NCBI GenBank assembly: GCA_021234155.1
Contig: JAJEKV010000041.1
Location: forward strand, 2,110,447-2,174,446
Direction: 5' to 3'
Length of the DNA: 64,000 nt
Origin: Isoetes taiwanensis
Lineage: Eukaryota; Streptophyta; Lycopodiopsida; Isoetales; Isoetaceae
Under the pieces are notes generated by a model. The model saw only the letters and a program-made list of their open reading frames with translations, was not told the DNA's origin and did no database searches. The number at the start of each line of letters is the position of its first letter. Positions within the stretch are counted from its first letter, which is position 1. Below are positions 26,241-40,479 of the stretch, one piece after another. Made by a program: the position numbers and the translations under genes.

Positions 26241-26570
26241 GCAGTAAGTTCTCTCATCTATGAGCAACTTCAAGGAAATCGTATTATGCTACAATGGCAT
26301 TCCAGATTCACCATTAAAGATTCGAAAGAAATGATTTTTGTCTCTCGATTATGTAGCTCTTATCTCATCATTTGAAACATGGAGTGAACTTTGTATCTTT
26401 CGAGAATAATAAGTTCTCTCGTATAAGAGCAACTTCAAGTTATCTATATATGCTACAATGGCATTAAAGATCCACCGGAAAGGATTCTAGAAAAAATGAT
26501 TTCTGTCTCTGATTATGCAGCTTTATCTCATCATTTGAACCTGCACTCAAATTTGTATCTTTTAAAATGC
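26241..26570. repeat. Diverged tandem duplication, about 165-bp unit
   Basis: Two units starting near 26243 and 26409, each with AAGTTCTCTC...GAGCAACTTCAAG, GCTACAATGGCATT and TTATCTCATCATTTGAA. They are clearly older than the other repeats, with many differences. Confidence 0.7.
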
Positions 26571-26805
26571 TGCGATTTTCATTTGATCCGGAGGTGGGGA
26601 GGTCAGGCTTGAGCCGCGTCTGCATTTTTTCCAAGCCCGAGCCTTATGATGGGTCCGTAAGGATAGGTACTCTGGCGATGGCGATGCACGTGGACACCGG
26701 AGCCTATTTACGTTCTTGAAATTCAGAGGTGAAATGAGCGGGTCGAATACCCCCTTGCCGGATTCTGCTAAAAGAAAAAAACTGAGACAAAACTGAAACA
26801 TGCAG

Positions 26806-26832
26806 GCCGAATACCACGCGGAGGTATTCGGC
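26806..26832. repeat. Perfect 10-bp stem hairpin
   Basis: GCCGAATACC and GGTATTCGGC flank a 7-base loop. With no T-run after it and no gene before it, I do not call it a terminator. Confidence 0.6.
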
Positions 26833-26941
26833 TCACAATTTCCTGGAATCCATGCCCAAATCGGGTGCCCATATTTCCTTCGATGGATTCATAAGGTGAT
26901 TGTTTATTGCTTTCTATTTCGTTCTGGTAGTGCCACCCTTA

Positions 26942-27287
26942 GGGCCGGGTCACATGATCATGTTGACATGATCTAGTTCATGTTGACATGAACGTTTCTA
27001 AAACACCGCGGTCACATGTTCATTTAAAGAAGTAATGCCACGTCAAAACGTCATTAACCGTTCAACAAAAACTTTTAAAAATTGGACGGGTGAATCTTTT
27101 CAAGATTGCAACGTGTCAAAATTAAAAGGGTTTATGTCAACATGAACTCCTTCAACCGAAGAGAGAGCCGGTTGAATCCTTCGATGTTGACATCAAGCCT
27201 TCCATGTCAAAAAGTATCATGTGACCCGTAGTTTTTTAGATTTTGACGTCTATCGCTTCATGTTGATATGTACATGTGACCACACCC
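26942..27287. mobile_element. Tourist-like MITE (PIF/Harbinger type)
   Basis: A 346-bp element flanked by TTA target duplications at 26939-26941 and 27288-27290. The ends are inverted: GGGCCGGGTCACATGATCAT at the left, and the reverse complement of the right end reads GGGTGTGGTCACATGTACAT. TIRs starting GGG/GGC with a TTA duplication are characteristic of Tourist-like MITEs. There is no coding capacity, so it would be moved by a PIF transposase in trans. The TIR differences suggest moderate age. Confidence 0.8.
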
Positions 27288-27440
27288 TTATGGTTTAAAA
27301 TATAATTCACACAATACAACTGCTATTATACATTTGTTGCCTAGATATACTTATTAGTGTAGCTGATATATCTAATAAATATTTCATATCCAAATGCATA
27401 TACATGATGTCATAACGGATACGATGACCGCAAATCCCAT

Positions 27441-27565
27441 CCAAATAAAAAATGTATTGATTAACTTCAAAGGCCACTCCTATCCAAATAGAAAATGTAT
27501 TGATTATAACTTCAAAGGCCACTCCCATCCAAATAGAAAATGTACTGATTAACTTCAAAGGCCAC
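27441..27565. repeat. Tandem repeat, 43-45 bp unit, about 2.8 copies
   Basis: Units at 27441, 27484 and 27529, each CCAAATAGAAAATGTATTGA, then TTAACTTCAAAGGCCACTCC. Unit 2 has two extra bases. Confidence 0.85.
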
Positions 27566-27585
27566 AGAAGATTGATTAACACGTA

Positions 27586-28012
27586 CAAAATTATCTTAGG
27601 CATGCATAAGATTTACCCCCTTTCTTTTGGTTGTTCCGCATTAACATTCGAGCTTCTTAAATGGATATATGGTGAATGCTTCATTCTGCTGTAACAGACT
27701 AAAAAGCACCTCTAGTAGTGCTACAATAATTGTTTCTAAGTTTCCTACTGAAGTATTATTTCGAGTATATATGAATGAAAATATCATATTGGCAGTTGCA
27801 TGATATATCTTGTTTGGCTATATTTTATTATAGTGCAAGCATCATATAAGGAAGTTGTGTGGTGCCTTGAATCTCCTGTAACAGACCTATTGGAAATTCT
27901 GATTATGATTTGCATGGAGAGCCATGATACGTGATTCTGAATTCTTTTAAAAAAAGAAAAGGGAATACATGCAAAATACATCAACAAAAACATTTAAAAT
28001 GCCAAACAAATG

Positions 28013-28016
<4 letters not shown>
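27586..28016. repeat. Duplicated block A, copy 2
   Basis: Same 431 bp as 20193-20623, again ending in (TA)n. Left of 27586 the sequence differs, which marks the duplication border. Confidence 0.85.

Positions 28017-28086
<70 letters not shown>
28017..28086. repeat. (TA)35 microsatellite
   Basis: A 70-bp pure TA run. In copy 1 of this locus, block C starts after the TA run; here block B starts instead. Confidence 0.95.
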
Positions 28087-28089
<3 letters not shown>

Positions 28090-31000
28090 GCCTGAACCAA
28101 AACCAAAGTCCAAGTCCGAAGACAAGAATCCAAGGTCTAGGCACAGACATCCAGGCTCAGACAAGGATAACCTTAGCCTGGCCGGATTTATCGGTCCCAT
28201 ATGTATATAAGGGGAATCTTAGAGGCCATACTTACTACATGTTGACCCATAATGCAACAGTTATTCAAGACATTTTAATGTCATGCCATTCCTAACAATC
28301 AATGCCCATAATTCATGTTCCATTTTTATGTGAAGGATAATCTTATGGGGGTACCATACATAATGATATAAATCAGCAACCAAATTTAAAGTAACACATA
28401 AGTGACCTTCAACATCCATAGAATATAGCTTTGCAAAATGTAAACGAACTTTCAATAAAATGCTTGAGTAGCATTCAATGTCCATAGCAGTCTTGTAAAA
28501 TGCAAATAGTTACATATCTTGAATTATACAGTTCACCTAAGCTTCATACATAAACGCAATATGCCAATTCATGCCTAGACTTAGATTCATTTGTTTCAAA
28601 ACTTATCTTGTGTTATTGTTCTGTAAGCAGACAGTCAAGTTTGATGCAAATAATATTTGAATTACACACAATCACCGCAAAAAGTACAAAGCCGTTGAGC
28701 TTTTTCCAAAATCATTTTCCATTATCAATTTTGCATATGAACTTAGAAATAGTCATTCACGCTAGATATAGTATATCAAAGATGTAAGAAGCGTGGCAAT
28801 ACTAGATTTAACATGAAAGTAGAGGCTAAATACCATCGGTCAAGATAGATAGAAAATTTTCTTCAATAAGATCGGCCTATAGTCCGATCATGCATTTTTC
28901 GATTTAAACTTAGGGAATAGATAGAACCTGATTAAGTTATAGGAGAGTTTCAGCTCAAGAAATCTATCATCCTTTTTTAACGGTTAAAATGTCATTGAAT
29001 CAAACTTCCTTGCTGCTAAAACACTGCTCCGAGTGCTCCATGCATTCAAGAACTTGAAAGTAGGTAGATGAGAAACCGGTTACCCAAGAAGAGAACCAAA
29101 GCAAGTTAGCCTTTAAACAGGGTAAAATGCCAAGCTACTAGCAGGTAAGCAAAGGAATCTCATGGCTTTTCGCCCTTCAACCTTAAATCATTGATATGTC
29201 AAGTAAAAAATCCGAGAAATGGAAAAACAATGAATAAGATATGGTAAAAGAGACTCCCTTTTGCTGTTTAATCTTATTTGAGCAGCTGCTCATTATCTCA
29301 AAACATTTAAATGTTGCTTGCCCAGATAGAGACATGCAGAAGCTTGTTGCATCCCTTTAACCTTCTTACCATTAACTGGCATATTTAGTGCACCGAATTT
29401 AAAACGTCAAACAACATTATCTTTAACCTGGAGACCTCCCAAGACCTTGTATAATAGACAGATTCCAGAATACCTTGTATCCATATTCCCCATGAAGATA
29501 TTCCTTTTTTGCCAACAGTCTCACCATATTTTTAAACACTTAGTATTAACCACAAATTAACTATATCCAGATGTTTTGCTATTTTGGACCGTTTAAAATA
29601 GCAAGAAATATGATGTATCATGCTGAACAAAATCCAGAAATGTACTATTGATTTAGCATGCCAGACCCATAATTTTAAGCAGTAGGTAAATCGTAAGAAT
29701 AGTGCAAATATTATGTAGCCAAAACACAAACCTTTCCCTTATTATTTTTTCTCGAAATAACTAAAAAACAAGTGCCAAACCCGGTTGTGAAGGACGTTTT
29801 GTCAAGGTCATGATAATCAGAAGCGAGTTTGATTGTCGCTTCTCCACCCAGTTATACTTGTTCCACCAACAAGATCCATAAATTGCAATATTATAAACAC
29901 CAATACTAGATTGAGTGCACTTCCTCGAGCTTGAGGGCTCTCTGTTAATAGATAGCTTAAGAAAATGATTTTCAAGAGCTTGTGAACTCCCCACAATGTA
30001 CCAAGACTTATCAATCTCAAGTGAAGGATCCGCTAGTATCGCTTTGGCCCGTTTCGCTTTGGGCTGATCTGGCGATCTTCTCAGAACCCGCCCATGTAAA
30101 GTGTTTTGCAAGGAGCGGATATAAGGGAATGAGAAAACTACAAGTTCTTGGGCCAAGATGCGAATGAGTGCAAGGAGATATTTCACACCATACCAGAGTA
30201 CACAAGATTGCCGAAGCATGCAATGCCCCTAGATTTGAGAAATAAAATTAGAGATTCGCCGGCTTTTCGACCGCCATTGTTTAGAGTTTACAGAACCCTA
30301 ACCATAGCGTTTATAGAGAATATTGCATACTTACCCTTAAAGTGCCACGGATTTTCAATGGGAAATCGTGCCCCTCAAGTAGAATTATTAATTACAATGG
30401 TCGTATATCTGCAACCACCATAGTTAACCTAGATGTAGATCCCTGTAAGAGGACGTTTGAAGCATGCAAATGTCTTAACAATCTTAGAATAGATAATGGG
30501 CCTACGGTCTATGCCCAACAACCCTTGACAGCATGGTCACCCACCTTGCTTTAAAAGCACGGAATATTTATGATAGTACTCTCTCTACCTTTATGTGAGA
30601 TGCTGGAGTCCCGTGCCAAGCATGGACAATGACTCGTGGTGGATATATCCAATAAGGAATTTCGACTAAACAATGGACTAACCATATGTAGGGACCATAT
30701 CTAAAGGCAAATTCAATATCCCCATGGTGTTTGAAAGGATTAAAGAAAAGTTTGTAGTTAAAAGGAAAGTGCATGCAAGTCAAAGGCTTACACATGTCAA
30801 GCCTGCATGCATAGAAGCATTGCATGCAAGAAACGAAACGTGAAAAGCATCTCAACATAATAAGTGGTGTGGCATACATGGTGCTCAATTTGAATTTATG
30901 CCAAGTGTCGTGTAGTATACCTTATGCCCCATATCAACTTTTGCATCTTATAGTGTGAAACATCACCCTCAAACATGCTTGGTCTGGCCTAGTAAGAAGC

Positions 31001-31553
31001 TATGTCTTGCGCACTAGAATATCACATGCATGATTTTAATGCAAACATAAATTCGTACCTTTGCTCATCGAAATCAAATCTTTGTTGCCAAATACTTGTG
31101 TGCTCCATACTTTGTTGCGCCATAAGAATGATAAATTGCCAATGGACCATATCCTTACAAAAACATCATGTTTGCATGCTTAACAAAGTTTCATCTTTGA
31201 AATATAATGTCCCATTTATTTTGGGTCCCAGCCTGATGTGTCAGCAAGATGTAAGACCAAGCTTCAAAATAATGTTGTTCTCCGACCAGTCAAAATCTTT
31301 AACATTGATGCCATCATAATCCCTATAGTCCTAAAATCTAAGACATTACCTTGTGCAAATAGTTAACACAAGATGCCCTCATAGGAAATGAGTTTCAATA
31401 AATGAAAATTCTGGTTTTCAAATGCTACAAGAGCATAAATAGTCTATAACACCTTAGTCTAGGTCTAGATACATGGTTCTAGAAATAGGTCCAATGGTGC
31501 CTAAGCCAGCCATTGAATATATATGTATATATATTTATATATATATATATAAT
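28087..31553. repeat. Duplicated block B, copy 1 (3.47 kb)
   Basis: Begins GAAGCCTGAACCAAAACC and ends in a TA-rich tract (31516-31552). It is repeated almost exactly at 32345-35823. The minus strand holds an open stretch (about 29761-30219) with ADPSLEIDKSWYIVGSSQ and NHFLKLSINREPSSSRKC that reads like protein but matches no family I know. It differs in frame between the two copies. No known gene is recognised elsewhere in the block. Confidence 0.8.
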
Positions 31554-32344
31554 TTTAGCCTACCTCCTTCCGGGAAGCAAGGTAAGGCCCCTGGTTTTAG
31601 TACATAGGGATGAGGAGGGGTCCCTATGTACATAGGGACCCATCCTGCAACCTATGTGTTCCTATAGGAATTTTGCCTCCCTACAACAAGATATTAAAAC
31701 AGAACCGTAAGAATTGACACAATATACTTACTTCTATATTTCGAGCTCCCCTAAGAGAGTGCTGGTATTGTGCTGCGCTGCTTCATTTAAGTCATCAGTA
31801 GTAAAAGAAGGCATGTTGTGCAGTGTGTTCCATGGAACTAATTCAGAATCGCCAATGTCATTCTCATGATTGTTTGTAATGTATGATCAAGAGATCAAAC
31901 TCTTTATGTAATGCCTATGTAGGCACTGAAACAGTATGTTATTTTTTGAAACAGTATGTGATCACTTAATTTATGTCAAACCAAGTTTTGTAAAACCTAT
32001 GTTAATATTTACTTTGAACAAAGGTCAAACATAAATTTGCATATGAAGTAACATACCCTTTTATTTACAAGAAGGAATGCCTTGAAAGTATTGTTTGCAC
32101 AACCTGGTTTGCTTTGCTGCAGGCCGTCCAAGCAAATTGTAACCATGTGTTTTTTTAAAAAAAACTGGATCATATTTCGGGAACCACCATTGTTCCCTCC
32201 TATCACGAATATAACAAAGTGTCAGATGTCTTATTGAAAATCCAAATTAATAGCATAATGATCAATAATTATGAATCTACAAACTAGCAAGTACAACCCA
32301 TAAGATCCATACTGGTTAAACCAGTACCCCGAAGTCACGGAATA
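31554..32344. other. Spacer X between the two copies of block B
   Basis: 790 bp of non-coding DNA. It contains a perfect 24-bp palindrome (31618-31641, centre TGTACA) but no gene. Confidence 0.5.
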
Positions 32345-35300
32345 TATAGAAGCCTGAACCAAAACCAAAGTCCAAGTCCGAAGACAAGAATCCAAGGTCT
32401 AGGCACAGACATCCAGGCTCAGACAAGGATAACCTTAGCCTGGCCGGATTTATCGGTCCCATATGTATATAAGGGGAATCTTAGAGGCCATACTTACTAC
32501 ATGTTGACCCATAATGCAACAGTTATTCAAGACATTTTAATGTCATGCCATTCCTAACAATCAATGCCCATAATTCATGTTCCATTTTTATGTGAAGGAT
32601 AATCTTATGGGGGTACCATACATAATGATATAAATCAGCAACCAAATTTAAAGTAACACATAAGTGACCTTCAACATCCATAGAATATAGCTTTGCAAAA
32701 TGTAAACGAACTTTCAATAAAATGCTTGAGTAGCATTCAATGTCCATAGCAGTCTTGTAAAATGCAAATAGTTACATATCTTGAATTATACAGTTCACCT
32801 AAGCTTCATACATAAACGCAATATGCCAATTCATGCCTAGACTTAGATTCATTTGTTTCAAAACTTATCTTGTGTTATTGTTCTGTAAGCAGACAGTCAA
32901 GTTTGATGCAAATAATATTTGAATTACACACAATCAGCTGCAAAAGTACAGGCCAGTGAGCTTTTTTCCAAATCTGTTTTCCATTATCAATTTTGCATAT
33001 GAACTTAGAAATAGTCATTCACTGCTAGATATAGTATATCAGCATGTAAGAAGCGTGGCAATACTAGATTTAACATGAAAGTAGAGGCTAAATACCATCA
33101 ACAAAGATAGATAGAAAATTTTCTTCAATAAGATCGGCCTATAGTCTGATCATGCATTTGCTGCATTTAAACTTAGGGAATAGATAGAACCTGATTAAGT
33201 TATAGGAGAGTTTCAGCTCAAGAAATCTATCATCCTTTTTTAACGGTTAAAATGTCATTGAATCAAACTTCCTTGCTGCTAAAACACTGCTCCGAGTGCT
33301 CCATGCATTCAAGAACTTGAAAGTAGGTAGATGAGAAACCGGTTACTACTTGAAGAGAACCAAAGCAAGTTAGCCTTCAAACAGGGTAAAATGCCAAGCT
33401 ACTAGCAGGTAAGCAAAGGAATCTCATGGCTTTTCGCCCTTCAACCTTAAATCATTGATATGTCAAGTAAAAAATCCGAGAAATGGAAAAACAATGAATA
33501 AGATATGGTAAAAGAGACTCCCTTTTGCTGTTTAATCTTATTTGAGCAAACTGCTCATTATCTCAAAACATTTAAATGTTGCTTGCCCGGATAGAGACAT
33601 GCGTAAGCTTGTTGCATCCCTTTAACCTTCTTACCATTAACGGCATATTTAGTGCAATCAATTTAAAACGTCAAACAACATTATCTTTAACCCGAGACCT
33701 CCCAAGACCTTGTATAATAGATGATTCCGTAATACCTTGTATCCATATTCCCCATGAAGATATTCCTTTTTGCCAACAGTCTCACCATATTTTTAAACAC
33801 TTAGTATTAACCACAAATTAACTATATCCGGATGTTTTGCTATTTTGGACCGTTTAAAATAGCAAGAAATATGATGTATCATCTTTGAACAAAATCTTAA
33901 AATGTACTATTGATTTAGCATGCCGGACCCATAATTTTAAGCAAGAGGTAAATCGTAAGAATAGTGCAAATATTATGTAGCCAAAACACAAACCTTTCCC
34001 TTATTATTTTTCTCGAAATAACTAAAAACAAGTGCCAAACCGGGTTGTGAAGGACGTTTTGTCAAGGTCATGATAATCAGAAAGCAGAGTTCAGATTGTC
34101 GCTTCCGACCCAGTTATACTTGTTCCACCAGCGCATCCATAAATTGCAATATTATAAACACCAATACTAGATTGAGTGCACTTCCTCGAGCTTGAGGGCT
34201 CTCTGTTAATAGATAGCTTAAGAAAATGATTTTCAGTAGCTTGTGAACTCCCCACAATGTACCAAGACTTATCAATCTCAAGTGAAGGATCTGCTAGTAT
34301 CGCTTTGGCCTGTTCTGCTTTGGGCTGATCTGCTGATCTTCTGTAAACCCGCCCATGTAAAGTGTTTGCAAGGAGCAGATATAAGGGAATGAGAAAACTA
34401 CAAGTTCTTGGGCGCCAAGATGCGAATGAGTGCAAGGAGATATTTCACACCATACCAGAGTACACAGTACGCTGCCGAAGCATGCAATGCCCCTAGATTT
34501 GAGAAATAAAATTACAGAGATTCGCCGCCTTTCGACCGCCATTGTTTAGAGTTTACAGAACCCTAACCATAGCGTTTATAGAGAATATTGCATACTTACC
34601 CTTAAAGTGCCACGGATTTTCAATGGGAAATCGTGCCCCTCAAGTAGAATTATTAATTACAATGGTCGTATATCTGCAACCACCATAGTTAACCTAGATG
34701 TAGATCCCTGTAAGAGGACGTTTGAAGCATGCAAATGTCTTAACAATCTTAGAATAGATAATGGGCCTACGGTCTATGCCCAACAACCCTTGACAGCATG
34801 GTCACCCACCTTGCTTTAAAAGCACGGAATATTTATGATAGTACTCTCTCTACCTTTATGTGAGATGCTGGAGTCCCGTGCCAAGCATGGACAATGACTC
34901 GTGGTGGATATATCCAATAAGGAATTTCGACTAAACAATGGACTAACCATATGTAGGGACCATATCTAAAGGCAAATTCAATATCCCCATGGTGTTTGAA
35001 AGGATTAAAGAAAAGTTTGTAGTTAAAAGGAAAGTGCATGCAAGTCAAAGGCTTACACATGTCAAGCCTGCATGCATAGAAGCATTGCATGCAAGAAACG
35101 AAACGTGAAAAGCATCTCACCATAATAAGTGGTGTGGCATACATGGTGCTCAATTTGAATTTATGCCAAGTGTCGTGTAGTATACCTTATGCCCCATATC
35201 AACTTTTGCATCTTATAGTGTGAAACATCACCCTCAAACATGCTTGGTCTGGCCTAGTAAGAAGCTATGTCTTGCGCACTAGAATATCACATGCATGATT

Positions 35301-35823
35301 TTAATGCAAACATAAATTCGTACCTTTGCTCATCGAAATCAAATCTTTGTTGCCAAATACTTGTGTGCTCCATACTTTGTTGCGCCATAAGAATGATAAA
35401 TTGCCAATGGACCATATCCTTACAAAAAACATCATGTTTGCATGCTTAACAAAGTTTCATCTTTGAAATATAATGTCCCATTTATTTTGGGTCCCAGCCT
35501 GATGTGTCAGCAAGATGTAAGACCAAGCTTCAAAATAATGTTGTTCTCCGACCAGTCAAAATCTTTAACATTGATGCCATCATAATCCCTATAGTCCTAA
35601 AATCTAAGACATTACCTTGTGCAAATAGTTAACACAAGATGCCCTCATAGGAAATGAGTTTCAATAAATGAAAATTCTGGTTTTCAAATGCTACAAGAGC
35701 ATAAATAGTCTATAACACCTTAGTCTAGGTCTAGATACATGGTTCTAGAAATAGGTCCAATGGTGCCTAAGCCAGCCATTGAATATATATGTATATATAT
35801 TTATATATATATATATATATATA
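32345..35823. repeat. Duplicated block B, copy 2 (3.47 kb)
   Basis: Near-identical to 28087-31553. It ends in a TA tract (35781-35825) that runs straight into the alpha end of element H copy 2. The few differences from copy 1 cluster at CAG/CTG sites. Confidence 0.85.
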
Positions 35824-37059
35824 TACAAGTTTTTGTACTATGAGGGGTTGTACTATAAGAGGTTGTACTACGAGGACTTTTGCAAAGTCAACAGGTTGCA
35901 AAGACTTTATTAACCAATTACTGTTTTTTTGAATGAGAAATTATACCATGTGAAACCCAAATAACATAAACTCCAAAGACTAAACCTGACAGTAACCAAT
36001 AAAATCTTAAACCCTTAAACCTAAACAAATGCTAGTAGTCAATAGTTACTCTGACACTAAATCTTAAGCCCTTTAACGTAAAACCCATGTATCAAGGGAC
36101 ATTATAGACCTTGGGAACCATAGGTATGTACCTTTAAGGATACTTAGTTCCAACCAATCAACATATATTGAACATGTAGATGGTCAAATTCTTGGTCAAC
36201 AACCATAGCCAAGTTGGATCAACCTCTCAAGTCAATCTCGCTAAGAACAATTCTCTCTACGCAAGGATGTTTGTTGAATGCCCTTACAAAAAGTAGGCTA
36301 CTAAAATAGCATACAGAAAGTGTATGTACAAAATGGAATAAAATAGAATGCATGAGATAGTTTGAAGTGTTAGAGCCAAAGATTATTGTCGAGGAAACTT
36401 TAACTTGCATCCTTCCTTTTTACATCAAGCATCCCAAGATTACACTATGGCAATAAAAATCAAGGGGAAGTTAAAGCCCAAGTACGAACTAGTAATTTTG
36501 CATTGCTACCAAAGATGCGACGTATGCATGTAAGGTCTATCATGCCAACTATTAGTGTTCTAAAGGATGAAAGAGCTTGTCTATCCTTTAATCAAGACTT
36601 TGTTAGGAATGTTTTATAATGTGAGGGGAGAACCTATGAATTGGTAATAATTATAATGGTAGTTAAATGGCAGCCTCTTAACTCCTGATGTGAAATCTAG
36701 CTCTAAATAGAATGGATTGTGTAGAGTTTAGGATATTATTGCATTAAGACAGTGGTAGTTTATCTATTTATTAGACTTTGGCTTTGTCGACGTGTGTAAA
36801 TGTAATGGGTAGTTAACACGAATGTACTTAAAGCGAGATTAAATAGATATGTGAAGATCTTGCAAATGTTTACACGTTTATAAATATGGTCAAAGATCCA
36901 AGTAAACGGTGGGCATAATATTAGACTATACTTGGGCTAATGGCCTTGCAAGATTTAATAGCCAAATCTTTTACCATGCTTAAGAGGGTCTAAAGTTGAG
37001 TGTCAAAATTAAGTTAGCAGAAGTCATCCTTTAGAGCTAGTAAATTGGTTCAAAGCATT

Positions 37060-37623
<564 letters not shown>

Positions 37624-39421
37624 TCACTAAATTGATATGCCTTTCATAAAATATACAACGCACAAAATGAAAACATAAAATAAGAACCAAGAGAAACATG
37701 CACAACCACTTTCATGTCAATCTCAAAGACATTTATGAAATGGGCATGTAAACGCCTTTGTCTCCGATGGAAAAACCATTTGAAAGGCATACAAAAATTG
37801 GCATTTAAAAGACAAATAGCAAACATCATAATGTGCACTACAAATCCATAATCTACTCCAGTTAAGAAAAAGTTCATCTAGGCTTGAAATTTCACTGGCA
37901 ACCTCTTGTAGATACATCAACTCCAAATACAACCTTTGATCAAAGATCATAGCACTTGCAAGCATAAGTTTGAAGAACACATTCAAAGAGCTATTTCTGA
38001 AGCACCATAAGCATTTAAAATGTACCTCCCTTTATTAATGAGATATATGTGCTAAGGAAATACAATTGATTATCTACGAGGATACAAAAAAACCCACTTT
38101 AGAATCTAGTCAAGCGCATCAAATAAGCATGAGTGCCAAACTTTCTTTGCCTCCATTTCTAGTGGGAACAACAGTCAGATAAACAATAAGCGATTGGGCC
38201 CATTTCTAATGATACACGCACATTGCACATTATATATAGAATGTGCATACTCATCTAGAACATTATCAATAGCGAATCTAATTTTCTTTCACCTATAGAT
38301 TGTGGCAGATCTCCGCATTGCAGGCAAATCCTACAATAGTCCAAATAAAATGCACAGGATGTCTTGAGATGTTGCTGATGTCTTGCTATAATGGAACAAT
38401 AGCTCAAAGAAAATCCTGCACAGGTCATCCACAACATGTTATTGGAGTATAAAGCAGGGTTTTTGAAATGAAAAATGACAGGGAACTAGTTATGCCATTC
38501 CGGAACAAAAACACCTTTGGATGTTGCGCCTCACCCTAGTTTATCCAACATGGAAGGACTCAGTTGAAGACAAAGCACTAGGTTGCATTTAAAATGGACC
38601 TAGCAAAACAAATGTAAACAGCTCCCTTGATAATGTTCATACCTTTAATATAATGCCTGACTCTGCATTATATGGCAAAATATAGGGAAGTTTCAGACAT
38701 AATCCATTGACAAAACTATGTTTGAGACTTTTATGTAAATATGTAGGGCCAACTTACTCCCTTCCCATCACGGAAGCATCAGTAGAAGAAATCTGGACGT
38801 GGGTGTCAGACTGCAATCTTCATAGCTTTAGTGATAGCTCGCATGCTTATGAAAGCATAAAGCAAGTCTGGAAATGGCCAATTTAACAACTTTCAAGTTA
38901 CACACATGTTAGATCAAAAGCAAGCTTTCTTACCAAGTGCACCTTGATGTAAATCGGGAATTTGCCTTCTGAACGCATAAAATCTGGTTACAGACAAACA
39001 AAGAACATGGAGTCATTTAAAATCCAGAGCAAGATCATAAACTAAAGAAACTAAAGGCTGGATTTGATGAATACCATAGAACAGAATAACTAAGCAAATG
39101 ATAATGATCCAATCGTACAAATAAAATCTCAAAACTATGAAGAAATGGCAGATGCCGTTGCTTGCAACATAGGCACGATGAAATATACACCAGAGCTAGT
39201 TATAACAGCTCTTGAAGGCCCAACAAGCCATATTCTCAGGGACATATTTGTTTGCCATGTTCCTTGAGAAGAGCATGTGCTTGGTGTAATGCGGGTTATT
39301 TTAAGATGATGTTATGATATCTAGAAAGCAAAGCATTCAACTGGCCGTAACAAAATTTGTTGCAGCTGTAAAAAACCAAGCTCAAGAGTGCATACCTGGT
39401 TGTTTGACTCATTCATGCTAA

Positions 39422-39904
39422 GCATTTGAAAAATGTATGCCAAGCAACATTTGTGGACTGACCAATGATCTTCCAATACATGTTCTTGCACAGACAATAG
39501 AGCTTTCATTTAGGAGTTATGGCCATAACTCAACTGTAAAACTGTGGCAAGCAAAGACATTAGACCATTTGGCACTGTTTTAGCCCATTTATGTTAAGAA
39601 TTTGGAAAATGGATGCCTAGCATCAATTGTGGATCTTCCAGTGACCTTTCCGCCGGATGTTCCTGTGCAGAAAATAGAGCTTTCATTTTGGAGTTATGGC
39701 CATATTTCTACCCGACTGTAAAACTGTGGCAGCAAAGACATTGCCTGATTTGGCACTGTTTTGGCCCATTTCTGCTAGGAATTTGGAAAATGGAAGCCTA
39801 GCGTCAATTGTGGGCCTTCCAGTGACCTTTCCAACGGATGTTCTTGTGCATAAAACAGAGCTTCAATTTGGGAGTTATGGCCACGTTTCTAGAAAATCTG
39901 ACTG
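39422..39904. repeat. Tandem repeat, about 180-bp unit, 2.7 copies (copy 2)
   Basis: Second copy of the array at 24330, with units near 39423, 39600 and 39781. The phrase GAGTTATGGCCA ends each unit. Confidence 0.85.
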
Positions 39905-40169
39905 ACATCCATACCGTTCAAGAAATCTACAGCAGCAGCAGCTTTTTACAAATCAAAAAACTAAGATTTATCATGACATTTCCTCATTGGCAATTATGGA
40001 TCTAACTGAGTGATTGCAGTAGTTCTATAGTTGTCACAGGACAAATAGAGACCACAATAGCCAGCTTATTTCTTTCCAAAAGGAATGAGTTTTAACATTT
40101 GTTTTTAGTGAATCACAGAGCAATTGCTGATGAACATTGGAAAAGGCAGTAACTAAATACTTAAGGCAC

Positions 40170-40475
40170 TTACTTTGCACTGGATTTGGCATCATCAAGT
40201 TTTGGAAAGTATCCGCTTTCCTTCATTTGTGTACTTAGACGTTTCAATGTGGCATAGATCTCTTCACTTCTTGGATGGCTTCTATCTTTCACAAAGAACT
40301 CATGCACGTTGTTATCAATCTCGATCCATGCCATTGCAGGTTTTTTCCATGCACCTGCACACTGCCTAAGCTCTGACCACATACATGCCTCAGAATAGAT
40401 GTCTGACATAAGCATATAGGCAGAGCCATCACATGGAGATAGCTGAACAATTCTTACATAGCAGTGTCTTCCCAT
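40170..40475 (-). pseudogene. PPR E/E+ domain fragment (copy 2, longer)
   Basis: The minus strand encodes 101 residues: GRHCYVRIVQLSPCDGSAYM, LMSDIYSEACMWSELRQC, AGAWKKPAMAWIEIDNNVHE and on to GYFPKLDDAKSSAK, then a stop. It is the E and E+ region that follows the PPR repeats in editing-type PLS proteins. There is no DYW domain, and upstream in the same frame only short PPR-like remains separated by stops are found. PLS-class PPR proteins edit organellar RNA. This piece lacks the RNA-binding repeats and cannot act alone. The wording resembles seed-free plant PPRs, which I offer as an impression. Confidence 0.8.
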
Positions 40476-40479
40476 CTAT

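Noticed and set aside
29761-30219. A gene in block B encoding the SLEIDKSWYIVGSSQ reading
   Set aside because: Looks coding but frames differ between the two copies and no family is recognised; not enough to call a gene.
28087-35823. B-X-B as a classical LTR retrotransposon with 3.47-kb LTRs
   Set aside because: The repeats lack TG...CA ends, X has no primer-binding site, polypurine tract or proteins, and the borders are TA tracts.
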